From Empedobacter sedimenti (GTDB taxonomy: Bacteria; Bacteroidota; Bacteroidia; Flavobacteriales; Weeksellaceae): DNA of 64,000 nt. The stretch spans positions 1 through 64,000 of the forward strand of contig NZ_JASCQG010000013.1 of the NCBI RefSeq assembly GCF_030005555.1, written 5' to 3'. Below are positions 26,914 through 36,404 of this stretch, one piece after another. Within the stretch, counting starts at the first letter, position 1. Each line of letters starts with the position of its first letter. Under the pieces are notes generated by a model that was not told the origin of the DNA, did no database searches, and saw nothing but the letters and a program-made list of their open reading frames with translations. A program made the position numbers and the translations under genes.

Positions 26914-26943
26914 AAACGCTCAAGGTTTCTTGAGCGTTTTTTT
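26914..26943 (+). terminator. mnmA terminator
   Basis: AACGCTCAAG pairs with CTTGAGCGTT around GTTT, followed by T run. Confidence 0.9.
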
Positions 26944-27146
26944 AATTATTTTTTTTCTGTTTAAAAATGTAATTCAAGTAAAGAATTCTTTGATATAGCT
27001 ATTTTTTAAAAAATATTTTCACACTAGTTTCAATAGTAGAAATTATCACGTATCATATATTCACACCCTTTAATATTCGTGTTTTAGCTACTAATTAATC
27101 GCAGTTTTTTTTTACTTTTAAAATTAACTTTTACGACAACAAAAAA

Positions 27147-29069
27147 ATGGCAAGATTAAATTTTCTAGAAGAAACACGTTTTGAAAAGGTTCCTGTAACC
27201 GTTTATCCAAATCAAAATGTGGCTTCAATAAAAGTAGCAAATCGAATAGCTTCTATTATTAAGGAAAAGCAAGAAAAAGGTGAAAAAGCAGTTTTAGGCT
27301 TAGCAACAGGTGTTACACCTATTGGAGTTTATAAAGAATTAGTAAGATTACACAAAGAAGAAGGTTTAAGTTTTAGTAATGTTGTGACATTTAATTTGGA
27401 CGAATATTATCCAATGCAACCAACAGCTGAGCAAAGTTATGTAACCTTTATGAATAAAAATCTCTTTGATCATATTGATATATCAAGAGAAAATATAAAT
27501 ATTCCAGACGGAACATTAAAAGTAGAAGAAGTTCAAGCTTTTTGCGAAGCTTATGAACAAAAAATTTCTGATTTTGGAGGTTTAGACATTCAGATTTTAG
27601 GAATCGGTCGTACAGGACATATTGGTTTTAACGAGCCAGGTTCGGCGCCAAATTCAGCAACTCGAATGGTAATTTTAGACGATTTAACTCGTCGTGATGC
27701 TTCTCGCGATTTTGGAGGTAAAGAAAATGTACCTACAAAAGCCATTACAATGGGAGTTGGAACGATTTTTAAAGCCAAAGAAATTATTTTAATGGCTTGG
27801 AATGAGAAAAAAGCGGGTATTATAAAAAGAGCTGTAGAAGAAGAAATTTCGCCAGAAATTCCAGCAACATATTTACAGCTTTCTGATCATGTAGAGTTTG
27901 TAATTGATGAAGACGCCTCTACATTATTAACAAGATTTGATACACCTTGGTTAACTCATGAAGTAACTTGGAATGATGTTTTAACAAAAAAAGCAGTTGT
28001 TTGGTTATCATTAAAATTAGATAAAGCAATTCTGAAATTAACAGATGACGATTATAATAATAACGGGATGGCTGATTTGGTGACAGAACAAGGTCCTGCT
28101 TATAATATCAATATCAAAATTTTTAATGATTTACAACGTACAATTACTGGTTGGCCAGGAGGAAAACCTAATGTAGATGATACTAATCGACCTGAACGAG
28201 CTGAGCCAGCGAAGAAAGATGTTATATTATTTTCGCCACATCCAGATGATGATGTTATTTCGATGGGAGGAACATTTATACGTTTAGCAGATCAAGGACA
28301 TAATGTGCATGTAGCATATCAAACATCTGGAAATACAGCGGTTTGGGATGATGATGTTTTACGTTATTTAGAATTTGTACAAGATTACGCTGGAGCAATT
28401 GATGAAAGTAATACAAAAACAAAAACGACATACGAGCAAGCTCGCGAATTTTTCAAAAATAAAAAACCAAACGAAGTAGACCCTGAACTTATTCGTACCA
28501 TAAAAGCACTTATCAGAAAAGGAGAAGCTATTGCTGGAGCACGTTTCGTAGGATTAAAAGACGAGAATATTCATTTTCAGGCTTTACCATTTTATGATAG
28601 AAGTAAGTTTGAAAAAAATGTTTCTTTAGAAGACGATATTCAACAAACAATGGAATTGTTGCGCCAAGTAAAACCTCAACAAGTTTTTGCAGCAGGCGAT
28701 TTCGCTGATCCGCACGGAACACATAAAGTTTGTTTTGATATTATTTTAGAAGCTTTAACACGTTTACGTAAAACAGATGAATGGACAAAAGATTGTTGGT
28801 TATGGCTATATCGTGGCGCTTGGCATGAGTTTCCAATTCACGAAATAGAAATGGCGATTCCGCTTTCTCCACAAGAAGTAAAAAGAAAGCGATTAGCAAT
28901 TTTTAAACATCAATCACAAAAAGATGTTCCTGTCTTTCCTGGAGATGATCCGAGAGAGTTTTGGGTTCGTGCAGAAGATCGTACAAGTGAAACTGCTGGA
29001 TTGTATAATAAATTAGGATTAGCAGATTACGAAGCAATTGAAGCTTTTGTGAAATGGAAATTTGATTAA
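27147..29069 (+). CDS. nagB: Glucosamine-6-phosphate deaminase fused to a LmbE/PIG-L domain
   Basis: The first 260 residues are NagB (GlcN6P to fructose-6-P and NH3): GLATGVTPIGVY, the catalytic NLDEYYPM and GIGRTGHIGFNEPGS. From about 360 to 600 lies a LmbE/PIG-L de-N-acetylase-like domain with zinc motif SPHPDDDVISMGG and DPHGTHKVC. The fusion (640 residues) is a known Bacteroidota arrangement. Together the domains could deacetylate and deaminate amino-sugar phosphates, but the LmbE substrate is inference. Single gene, flanked by terminators. Confidence 0.94.
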   Translation: MARLNFLEETRFEKVPVTVYPNQNVASIKVANRIASIIKEKQEKGEKAVLGLATGVTPIGVYKELVRLHKEEGLSFSNVVTFNLDEYYPMQPTAEQSYVTFMNKNLFDHIDISRENINIPDGTLKVEEVQAFCEAYEQKISDFGGLDIQILGIGRTGHIGFNEPGSAPNSATRMVILDDLTRRDASRDFGGKENVPTKAITMGVGTIFKAKEIILMAWNEKKAGIIKRAVEEEISPEIPATYLQLSDHVEFVIDEDASTLLTRFDTPWLTHEVTWNDVLTKKAVVWLSLKLDKAILKLTDDDYNNNGMADLVTEQGPAYNINIKIFNDLQRTITGWPGGKPNVDDTNRPERAEPAKKDVILFSPHPDDDVISMGGTFIRLADQGHNVHVAYQTSGNTAVWDDDVLRYLEFVQDYAGAIDESNTKTKTTYEQAREFFKNKKPNEVDPELIRTIKALIRKGEAIAGARFVGLKDENIHFQALPFYDRSKFEKNVSLEDDIQQTMELLRQVKPQQVFAAGDFADPHGTHKVCFDIILEALTRLRKTDEWTKDCWLWLYRGAWHEFPIHEIEMAIPLSPQEVKRKRLAIFKHQSQKDVPVFPGDDPREFWVRAEDRTSETAGLYNKLGLADYEAIEAFVKWKFD

Positions 29070-29083
29070 ATATTTATGATTTG

Positions 29084-29112
29084 CGCTCAAGATAATCTTG
29101 AGCGTTTTTTTT
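29084..29112 (+). terminator. Terminator of the NagB-LmbE gene
   Basis: CGCTCAAGAT pairs with ATCTTGAGCG, then a run of eight T. The stem resembles the mnmA terminator. Confidence 0.9.
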
Positions 29113-29135
29113 ATATTTAGTAGAAGTTAAATAGT

Positions 29136-29618
29136 ATGAAAAATATTCAATTAAAATTTACAGAATCAATACATCATAATGCGTTGTTAAATTATACGTT
29201 GCCCGAAAACCAAATTAATTTTACCGCTTTACCCGAACTAACTTTTCATCGATTAAAAGAACGAAAGGATAATCATGCAAAGCCGATTACAATTTTGTTA
29301 GAAGCTGAACCAATTGGCTTTTTTGTGTTAGATTATGGTGATGATAAATTAGAGATGACGAATAACAAAAATTCATTATTAGTACGTTCTTTATCAATAA
29401 ATCCACAATATCAAGGTAAAGGTTATGGAAAAGTTGCGATGAATTTGGTTGATGGTTTTGTAAAAGATAATTTTCCGACAATTGATGAATTGGTTTTAGC
29501 GGTTAATTTCAACAATAAATCAGCATACGATTTGTACCTTAAAGTTGGTTATATAGACGATGGTTCTCAACGAGAATGGGTAAATGGAATGCAACATTTA
29601 TTGAGAAAGAAAATTTAA
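29136..29618 (+). CDS. GNAT family N-acetyltransferase
   Basis: A 160-residue acetyl-CoA-dependent transferase. Motif A is seen as LSINPQYQGKGYGKVAMNLV (Q/R-x2-G-x-G pyrophosphate loop), and LAVNFNNKSAYDLYLKVGY is motif B. Substrate unknown. The stop overlaps the stop of the converging membrane gene by 4 bp. Confidence 0.9.
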   Translation: MKNIQLKFTESIHHNALLNYTLPENQINFTALPELTFHRLKERKDNHAKPITILLEAEPIGFFVLDYGDDKLEMTNNKNSLLVRSLSINPQYQGKGYGKVAMNLVDGFVKDNFPTIDELVLAVNFNNKSAYDLYLKVGYIDDGSQREWVNGMQHLLRKKI

Positions 29619-30319
29619 GATCTAGTTAAACGACTATTTTTTGAGTAAATAGCATCATTTAAATAATCAACAGAATGTTTACTTGATAATATAAAGAATT
29701 TCAAATTTGGATGCTTGATTTTTACATGATAACCGCCTTTTACACCACTTGTAACAGAATAAGATTGTATATCGTTAATGTTAATTTCTACAACTCTTCC
29801 AGCTTTGAAAACATATATAGTTTGATCGTCAATAATTAATGGAGGATATGCTTTATCCATAATATTTAATCGCGAACTATAATCAATAAAATTTTGATAA
29901 TCCTGATCAGATAATTGTGGTATAATTGAAATCTGAGATTTTATCATTAATCTTAACATTAAGTAAAAAATAGTTATAAAAATAAGTGAAACGATAAACA
30001 TTATAGCGCCCATAATGTAGCTATCAGTCATTCTTTCTTGTACAACATCCATATGTTTTGGATAAAAAGTTGTATAAGTTTCGTAAACAGTGAAGAAAAA
30101 AGGAAATTGTAAGGCAACAATGATAAAAATCGAAAAAATCGCCGTTACTTTTTTATGTAACTTTAGTTTATTCTCTATAAATAGTTGACGATTTTTAGGA
30201 ATTAAACTATTAGTTGGTTTGATTTTCTTAAGAGAAGAAACAGATTTTATTCCTAAAAATAATAATAAAGAAAATGTTATAACAAACAGTAGAATTGTTA
30301 TTATAGTCATTGGTGTCAT
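29615..30319 (-). CDS. Hypothetical membrane protein with PH-like tail
   Basis: The 234-residue protein has hydrophobic segments at about 4-24, 60-80 and 103-125. The C-terminal 90 residues are beta-rich (PLIIDDQTIYVFKAGRVVEININDIQSYSVT) and may form a PH-like domain as in bacterial DUF304-type proteins; this is a weak inference. No partner in the neighbourhood. Confidence 0.6.
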   Translation of the reverse strand: MTPMTIITILLFVITFSLLLFLGIKSVSSLKKIKPTNSLIPKNRQLFIENKLKLHKKVTAIFSIFIIVALQFPFFFTVYETYTTFYPKHMDVVQERMTDSYIMGAIMFIVSLIFITIFYLMLRLMIKSQISIIPQLSDQDYQNFIDYSSRLNIMDKAYPPLIIDDQTIYVFKAGRVVEININDIQSYSVTSGVKGGYHVKIKHPNLKFFILSSKHSVDYLNDAIYSKNSRLTRS

Positions 30320-30383
30320 GGCAGAAAGGTTTTAATTATTGGTTAAAGATAAAATAATATAACACATTTCAATAGAATTTGAT

Positions 30384-30871
30384 ATGAGAAAGTATATCAT
30401 CAGTAGTTTGTTAGTTTTTGTTTTTTTTCTTGTAAAGAGAAAGAAGTTAAAATTGAGCAAAAGTTAGTAATCGATACTATTAAAGTTGAACCACAAATAG
30501 TAGATTTTAAAAAATTTATTAAAAATAGTAATGATAAAGGATTTCGATTGTTGTGTGGTTATGATGTTATGAGTTTTTATTTTATCACGGATTCTACAGC
30601 CGTTTTTGATATAGATATTTTTCAGGGTTGGGATAAGCCTGGTAAAGATTTTAAGGATACAATAAAAATCACAAATTTGGAAGAAATAATACAACTAAAT
30701 AAAGATGAAAATTCAGCTATAATAGATTTTAAATCAACAACTAATTTTTCAACTACCATTCATTTGGAGATAAGATATAATCCAAAATATACAGATGTAT
30801 TAAATTCAGCAAATGGGAATGTAACAATAAAAGAGGTTGATTATACTTGCAAAGATTTATGGTATAAATGA
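30384..30871 (+). pseudogene. Lipoprotein gene split by a frameshift in a T8 tract
   Basis: ATG at 30,384 begins a signal sequence (MRKYIISSLLVFVFF) that runs into the T8 tract at 30,421-30,428. In the given frame it ends after about 27 codons. One additional T would give VFFSCKEKE, a classical lipobox, and open a frame that continues to the TGA at 30,869-30,871 (about 160 residues). The beta-rich remainder is unrecognised. The cause may be a real mutation, a phase-variable tract, or an assembly error. An internal start at 30,548 would make only 107 residues without a signal. Confidence 0.7.
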
Positions 30872-30901
30872 TAGGTATGAAAAATACATTACAAATGATT
30901 G

Positions 30902-31624
30902 CTAAACCATTTCCTTCTCCCAAGCGACAACTTGTATGCCTTCTGAATAATGAACTAAATCTGGTCTAGAGTCGATATTTAATTCTTCGAGCTGATAATC
31001 TATTGTCAAAAATTCTAAATCAAGTTGATTGATTTTCCAAGGTAAATGCTGAATTTCGTAACGAAATAATTGATTATTTTCTTCCAAATACAAGCAATAA
31101 CGTTCGGTCAAAAATAAATCCAATTCTGTTTTGTGTTTCACTTCCATTCCGACATGAAAATCTGCTAATAGTGAAAAATTTCGTTTAGGATGATCCGCTT
31201 GATAAGAATTTTCGGTTCTATTGATGTTTGATTTTTCGTAAGGTAAACCTGATAATGATTTTGCTAAAATTGCCGAAAATAATTTTCCAGCTTCAATTGA
31301 TAAAAAATAAACACCAGGCTTTCCATTTTTCGTTACATAAGTTCTCAAGTTAATTTCATCAAAATCAGAAATAGGAGAGAAGGCAGGTAAAAAACGAGGT
31401 CGAATTTTTTCCATTGTAAATGCAACAAGCGAAACCCAAGCAGAACCATTTATTTCATCAATTTCTACATTTTTTGGTACTAATTCTTTCAAAATTTCTT
31501 TATCAATTCTGTAATGAAAAAACAACGCTTTGTTCCATTCTTGATAGTATCTCCATGACTTTGAAGGATATTGCCAAGTGCGATGGTTTGTTTCGGCTAA
31601 AATTTGTTTGATGTTATATTTCAC
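30902..31624 (-). CDS. DUF2071 family protein (YqjF-like)
   Basis: A 240-residue soluble protein with the DUF2071 layout: WNKALFFHYRIDKEILKELVPKNVEID near the start, GSAWVSLVAFTMEKIRPRFLP, and NLRTYVTKNGKPGVYFLSIEAGK. The family adopts an acetoacetate decarboxylase-like fold; enzymatic role unknown. Single gene. Confidence 0.85.
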   Translation of the reverse strand: MKYNIKQILAETNHRTWQYPSKSWRYYQEWNKALFFHYRIDKEILKELVPKNVEIDEINGSAWVSLVAFTMEKIRPRFLPAFSPISDFDEINLRTYVTKNGKPGVYFLSIEAGKLFSAILAKSLSGLPYEKSNINRTENSYQADHPKRNFSLLADFHVGMEVKHKTELDLFLTERYCLYLEENNQLFRYEIQHLPWKINQLDLEFLTIDYQLEELNIDSRPDLVHYSEGIQVVAWEKEMV

Positions 31625-31714
31625 TTAAAACCTTGTTAAACTTCTGGTTGAAGATACTAAATCTATTGTGAAATAAAGAAAATTGTAGTTACTTCGCATA
31701 CCAATTTTTATCAT

Positions 31715-32749
31715 ATGAAAAACTTGTTATATATCATCTTGATTAGTTTGTTAACGTCGTGTGCAGCAATACATAACGTGCCGACTTCTCAGAATCCAAA
31801 TAATTTTATTCAACCAAATACAACAAGTTCTTTTGTGGATCAAAACGGAAATTTTTATCCAGATAATTGGCTAAAAACGTATGGAAATCCACCTAAAAAT
31901 GCTGGTCGTAGAGATTATTCGCTAATGAAAATTGCAACAGAAAATAATTTTCAGAATAAATTGACTTCCTACGAAGATTTACGTCTAAAAAACATCGAAA
32001 AACGAGTTAAGAATAAAAAACGTGTCATCATTTTTGTACACGGAATTGACAATGATTATCTGTTTAGTTTGAAGAATTACAATAAAGCACAAACGTATAT
32101 GAATGTTAACTCTTCGAGTGATGAGGTGATTAATTTTTATTGGGACGGATTGGTGAACGAAAGTCTTTTTGGTGCAGCAAAAGTTTGGGTTAGTGCAACG
32201 ACAAATAGCCAAATGGCGGGTGTTTTTGGACTTCGTAGAATTCTTAATGTTATACATAATAAAGATGTGTATTTAATTTCGCATAGTCGTGGAGCTTCAG
32301 TTGTTTTGAGTTCACTCGTAAATCCTTCGTTACGAGGAAGTGAAATAAAACGTGCAGAAAATGCACATCATGTCGATTTTACAAATGCAGAAGCTTTGTT
32401 AGAAAATAACAATAAAATTTATAGTATAATGTTGGCACCAGCAATTGGGAAGATTGATTTTACGACTGATTCAGAACAATTAAAGGTATTTACGCCTCAG
32501 CTAAAACGTATGCATATTACAATTAACAATACAGATTACGTATTAGGAAAAGGTAAAATTGGTTTTTTGTCAGAGAATTTGATTGCAACAGATTTTGGTT
32601 ACAAAAAAGATTTGTTTGATGAGCTTTCAAAAAACTATACATTCTTAGAAGAAACTGATTTTTCAGGTCAAAAAACGCACGAATTTAGAGATTATATTAC
32701 CAATCCAAAGTTTGTATCTATATTGAAAGAATTTAAGTTGTCGAAATAG
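31715..32749 (+). CDS. Lipoprotein with alpha/beta hydrolase fold
   Basis: Lipobox LLTSC (Cys16) leads a 344-residue protein. RVIIFVHGIDNDY resembles the oxyanion strand of DUF900-type hydrolases, and LISHSRGASVVLSSL is the nucleophile elbow (S-x-S-x-G type). A final His in the THEFRDY region could finish the triad. Probably an envelope esterase or lipase-like enzyme; substrate unknown. Confidence 0.75.
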   Translation: MKNLLYIILISLLTSCAAIHNVPTSQNPNNFIQPNTTSSFVDQNGNFYPDNWLKTYGNPPKNAGRRDYSLMKIATENNFQNKLTSYEDLRLKNIEKRVKNKKRVIIFVHGIDNDYLFSLKNYNKAQTYMNVNSSSDEVINFYWDGLVNESLFGAAKVWVSATTNSQMAGVFGLRRILNVIHNKDVYLISHSRGASVVLSSLVNPSLRGSEIKRAENAHHVDFTNAEALLENNNKIYSIMLAPAIGKIDFTTDSEQLKVFTPQLKRMHITINNTDYVLGKGKIGFLSENLIATDFGYKKDLFDELSKNYTFLEETDFSGQKTHEFRDYITNPKFVSILKEFKLSK

Positions 32750-32832
32750 AGCTAGATACGAAGTGCGAAACTCGAAATGCAAATCTCATTTATAAATTTA
32801 GTAAATCGTAATTCAAACTTCGTAATTATAGG

Positions 32833-33324
32833 TTATTTCTTAAACTCAATCACTTCCAAATTCTCAATTTTTCCTTCGTTTAATTCAAAACGTAACATCG
32901 TACGAACTTTCTGAAAACCGTGTTTACCAACAGCACCTGGATTCATATGAATTAAACCCAATTGTTTATCTGGCATTACTTTTAGAATGTGTGAATGTCC
33001 ACAGATGAATAATTTCGGAGGATTTTCTGTGATTTCTTTTCGAATGGAAGGATTATATTTTCCTGGATAACCGCCAATATGCGTAATCCAAACATCAACA
33101 CCTTCTAATGTAAATCTGTTGTTGAGAGGAAATTCTGCGCGCGCTTTATTATCATCAATATTTCCATAAACAGCACGCAAAGGTTTTATTTCAGCTAATT
33201 TATCGGTCACAGAAATATCACCAATATCGCCAGCATGCCAAATTTCGTCTGCTTGTTGCGCATATTCCAAAATTCTATCGTCGATATAAGAATGCGTGTC
33301 CGAAAGTAAAAGAATTTTCTTCAA
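32833..33324 (-). CDS. YfcE-like metallophosphoesterase
   Basis: A 163-residue calcineurin-like phosphoesterase. Metal ligands are seen in order: LLSDTHSYID (D, H), WHAGDIGD (D), VYGNIDDN (N), WITHIGGYPG (H), ICGHSHILK (H, H), and HMNPGAVG. Relatives hydrolyse phosphodiesters or phosphomonoesters. The TTG at 33,324 giving MKKILLLSDTH is chosen; the in-frame ATG 21 codons upstream lies beyond the TAAATTTG promoter and inside truA coding DNA. Confidence 0.88.
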   Translation of the reverse strand: MKKILLLSDTHSYIDDRILEYAQQADEIWHAGDIGDISVTDKLAEIKPLRAVYGNIDDNKARAEFPLNNRFTLEGVDVWITHIGGYPGKYNPSIRKEITENPPKLFICGHSHILKVMPDKQLGLIHMNPGAVGKHGFQKVRTMLRFELNEGKIENLEVIEFKK

Positions 33325-33331
33325 AAGGTTG

Positions 33332-33352
33332 TATTTTTGTTGCTCAAATTTA
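33332..33352. promoter_or_regulatory. Overlapping divergent -7 boxes
   Basis: TATTTTTG at 33,332-33,339 on + serves truA. TAAATTTG at 33,352-33,345 on - serves the phosphoesterase. Each box ends about 20 nt before a TTG start, and the two starts are only 34 bp apart. Confidence 0.6.
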
Positions 33353-33358
33353 CAACAA

Positions 33359-34114
33359 TTGCGATATTTTTTAGAATTAGCATACAACGGGAAAAATTAT
33401 TTTGGTTATCAAATTCAACCCAATCAAATTTCGGTTCAAGAAGTTATTGAAGACAGATTGTCTAAAATCTTAAGAAAAGAAATTTCGATTGTCGGAGCAG
33501 GGCGCACAGATTCTGGTGTTCATGCGAAAAAGATGTTTATTCATTTTGATTATGAAGATGAATTATCGGTTGATTTAATCAAAAAATTAAATTCTTTTTT
33601 ACCAAAAGACATCGCTGCTTATCGTTTATTTTTGATGGATGATGAAGCGCATGCGCGTTTTGATGCGACTTCGCGTTCGTACAATTATTTTATTTCACCT
33701 TTCAAAGATCCTTTTGCGTTTGATAGCGCTTGGATTTTTAACAGAGAATTGAATATTGAAAAAATGAATGAAGCAGCAAAATTGTTAATTAAGCAAGGAG
33801 ATTTCGGAAGTTTTGCTAAATTACATACCGATGTGAAAACAAATATTTGCGATGTAAGAGAGGCGTTTTGGCGCAAAAATGAAAACGGACAATTGATTTT
33901 TCAAATCACTGCCGATCGTTTTTTGCGAAATATGGTGCGTGCAATTGTTGGAACATTGGTTGAGGTAGGATTAGGAAGAATTTCTATCCATGATTTTGAA
34001 GAAATTATTGAACAAAAACAACGTTCTTCGGCAGGAGCTTCGGCGCCAGCGCAAGGATTGTATTTGGTAGATGTTCAATATCCAAAAGAATTATTTAAAA
34101 ATGAGTTCAAATAA
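33359..34114 (+). CDS. truA: tRNA pseudouridine(38-40) synthase TruA
   Basis: TruA isomerises U38-U40 in tRNA anticodon arms. Starting at TTG 33,359 the protein is MRYFLELAYNGKNYFGYQIQPN, the family N-terminus, and 251 residues long. The catalytic Asp lies in GAGRTDSGVHAKKMFIHFD, and RNMVRAIVGTLVEVGLGRIS is the conserved C-terminal helix. No ATG gives a reasonable start. It overlaps the ABC transporter gene by 14 bp. Confidence 0.95.
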   Translation: MRYFLELAYNGKNYFGYQIQPNQISVQEVIEDRLSKILRKEISIVGAGRTDSGVHAKKMFIHFDYEDELSVDLIKKLNSFLPKDIAAYRLFLMDDEAHARFDATSRSYNYFISPFKDPFAFDSAWIFNRELNIEKMNEAAKLLIKQGDFGSFAKLHTDVKTNICDVREAFWRKNENGQLIFQITADRFLRNMVRAIVGTLVEVGLGRISIHDFEEIIEQKQRSSAGASAPAQGLYLVDVQYPKELFKNEFK

Positions 34115-35861
34115 CGAAAATACATCGTTTGATTTTAATGGATTAAAACGTGTTTTACAAATCGGGGCGCAAAGCAAAGTAATGTTTTGGTCGGTGGTTT
34201 TTGTAGCGGTTTTTAGTGCGTGTTTTTCTGTTTATCGTCCGTATTTAACGGGAAATATCATCGATGATTATATTCAGACAAAAGATTTACCAGGGCTTCA
34301 AATGCAAATTGTGAAATTAGCTTTGGTATTGGTTTTCGAAGGTATTTTGTCCTTTTTTATGGTTTATTTAGCGAATGTTGTTGCACAGCGAGTTATTCGT
34401 TTGTTGCGTGTTCGTTTGTATAATCATTTGATAAAATTCAAGCTTGGTTATTTCGATAAAACGCCAAATGGCGTTTTGGTAACACGTTCAGTTTCTGATA
34501 TTGAAACGATTGCTGAAGTTTTCAATGATGGAATTTTAGTAATGTTAGGCGATGTTTTGAAAATCGTTTTCATCGTTTTTGTGATGTATTGGATGAACTG
34601 GGTTTTGGCAACTGTGGTGATTGTGATTCTTCCGTTGATGATGATTATTACACGATTATTCCAAAAAGCATTGAAAAATGTTTACCAAGAAGAGCGTACA
34701 ATTGTCGCGAAGTTGAATACATTTGTGCAAGAACGATTAACTGGAATGAATATTATTCAGGTTTTTAATCGTCAGCAAGCAGAATATGACAAATTCGTTT
34801 CGATTAATAATGATTTAAAGAAGAACTATCTAAAAACAGTTTTCTATTTTTCTTTAATGTTTCCTGTTGTCGATATTATTTCGGCTTTAGCAACCGGAAG
34901 TTTGATTTGGTTTGGAGGACTTAGAACTGCGGTTCATGGAGATGTTTCTGTCGGAGATTTGATTGCTTTTACACAATACGTTGCGTTGTTAACAGCGCCA
35001 ATGAGAGCAATAGCAGAGCGTTTCAATACCATTCAACGTGGTTTGGTAGGAGCAGATCGTGTTTTCAAAATTATTGATGATGATCAAAGTTTACCAGATA
35101 ATGGAACAATCAAATTGGAGCATGTAAAAGGCAAAATTGATTTTGAGAATGTTAAATTTTCTTATGTTCCGAATAATTTGGTCTTGAAAGGAATTTCTTT
35201 TTCTACAAATCCTGGAGAAAAAGTGGCAATTGTAGGAGCTACGGGAGCAGGGAAATCTACAATCATTAATTTATTGAGTCGTTTTTATGATATAGATTCA
35301 GGAACAATTAAGATTGATGACGTAAATATTCATGATATGGAATTGAAGAATTTGCGTCAACATGTTGCGGTTGTTTTACAAGATGTTTTCTTATTTAATA
35401 CAACAATATATGATAATATCGTTTTAGGAAATAAAGATATTTCGTTAGAAGAAGTTCAAAATGCAGCAAAAATAATTGGAATTGATCATTTTATTATGTC
35501 ACTACCAAAAGGTTATTACAGCGAAGTGAGCGAACGAGGTTCTACACTTTCTGTAGGTCAGCGACAATTAATCTCATTTTTACGAGCGTATATTTACAAT
35601 CCAGAGATATTAGTTTTGGATGAGGCAACATCGTCAATTGATACAGAATCAGAAGAACTAATTCAGAAAGCTACTGATAAATTAACTCAAGGAAGAACTT
35701 CTATCATTATTGCACATCGTTTAGCGACGATACAAAATGCAGATAAAATTATTGTAATGGATAATGGAATGATTGTTGAGCAAGGAACTCATAGTGAGTT
35801 ATTAGCGAAACATGGTTATTATGCTAATTTGTATGAAGTTCAGTTTTCGAAAGAAAATTAA
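34101..35861 (+). CDS. ABC transporter, fused permease and ATPase (exporter type)
   Basis: A 586-residue half-exporter: six membrane segments in residues 25-310, then an ATPase domain with Walker A GATGAGKST, Walker B EILVLDEATSS and H-loop IIAHRLAT. The signature motif reads LSVGQRQ rather than LSGGQ, as I recall for the MdlB/YheH-like group that often works as a heterodimer; no partner is adjacent. The ATG overlaps the end of truA, implying coupling. Substrate not predictable. Confidence 0.9.
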   Translation: MSSNNENTSFDFNGLKRVLQIGAQSKVMFWSVVFVAVFSACFSVYRPYLTGNIIDDYIQTKDLPGLQMQIVKLALVLVFEGILSFFMVYLANVVAQRVIRLLRVRLYNHLIKFKLGYFDKTPNGVLVTRSVSDIETIAEVFNDGILVMLGDVLKIVFIVFVMYWMNWVLATVVIVILPLMMIITRLFQKALKNVYQEERTIVAKLNTFVQERLTGMNIIQVFNRQQAEYDKFVSINNDLKKNYLKTVFYFSLMFPVVDIISALATGSLIWFGGLRTAVHGDVSVGDLIAFTQYVALLTAPMRAIAERFNTIQRGLVGADRVFKIIDDDQSLPDNGTIKLEHVKGKIDFENVKFSYVPNNLVLKGISFSTNPGEKVAIVGATGAGKSTIINLLSRFYDIDSGTIKIDDVNIHDMELKNLRQHVAVVLQDVFLFNTTIYDNIVLGNKDISLEEVQNAAKIIGIDHFIMSLPKGYYSEVSERGSTLSVGQRQLISFLRAYIYNPEILVLDEATSSIDTESEELIQKATDKLTQGRTSIIIAHRLATIQNADKIIVMDNGMIVEQGTHSELLAKHGYYANLYEVQFSKEN

Positions 35862-35938
35862 AAAATTAACTCAAAATAATCATTAGTTTTTCTATATTGT
35901 ACTATCAAAAAATATTAACTATAAAACTCTAATTTAAA

Positions 35939-36355
35939 ATGAAAAAATTATTTTTAGCCGCTGCAGTATTAGGTGTAGTATCATTATCTTCTTGTAAATC
36001 TGAAAAAGAAAAAGTAGATGCTAAAGTAGAAAATACACAAGAAAACGTTGCTGAAACAGTTACAGATCAAGTAGAAGCAGGTAAAGAGACTATCGATAAA
36101 GTTGCTGATGTAGCGAAAGATTTTCCAACTTTTGCAAGTCCAGAAGCAAATGATTGGGCAAAAAGATATGGTGAATTAGCTGGTGAGATGAAGGTTGCAG
36201 CAACTGCTGGTGATCAAGCAAAATTAGCTGAGTTAACTAAAAAAGCTGTTGATTTATCTACAGAATTACAAAAAATCACTCAAAAATTATCTCCAGAAGA
36301 TGCGAAGAAATTACAAGAGTGGTCTGCTGAGATTCAAAAACAATTAACTAAGTAA
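35939..36355 (+). CDS. Small lysine- and glutamate-rich lipoprotein
   Basis: Lipobox SLSSC (Cys19) and a 138-residue, highly charged helical mature part (VENTQENVAETVTDQVEAGKETIDKV). The C-terminal ITQKLSPEDAKKLQEWSAEIQKQL also suggests a coiled or helical bundle. No named family. Single gene with its own terminator. Confidence 0.72.
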   Translation: MKKLFLAAAVLGVVSLSSCKSEKEKVDAKVENTQENVAETVTDQVEAGKETIDKVADVAKDFPTFASPEANDWAKRYGELAGEMKVAATAGDQAKLAELTKKAVDLSTELQKITQKLSPEDAKKLQEWSAEIQKQLTK

Positions 36356-36376
36356 TATTAAGTTTATTAATAGTAT

Positions 36377-36404
36377 AAAGCCCGAATTTTTTCGGGCTTT
36401 TTTT
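36377..36404 (+). terminator. Terminator of the charged lipoprotein gene
   Basis: AAAGCCCGAA pairs with TTCGGGCTTT around TTTT, followed by T run. Confidence 0.92.

Noticed and set aside
33325-33387. ATG at 33,387 as phosphoesterase start
   Set aside because: It lies upstream of the predicted transcription start and inside truA coding DNA, and adds residues outside the fold.
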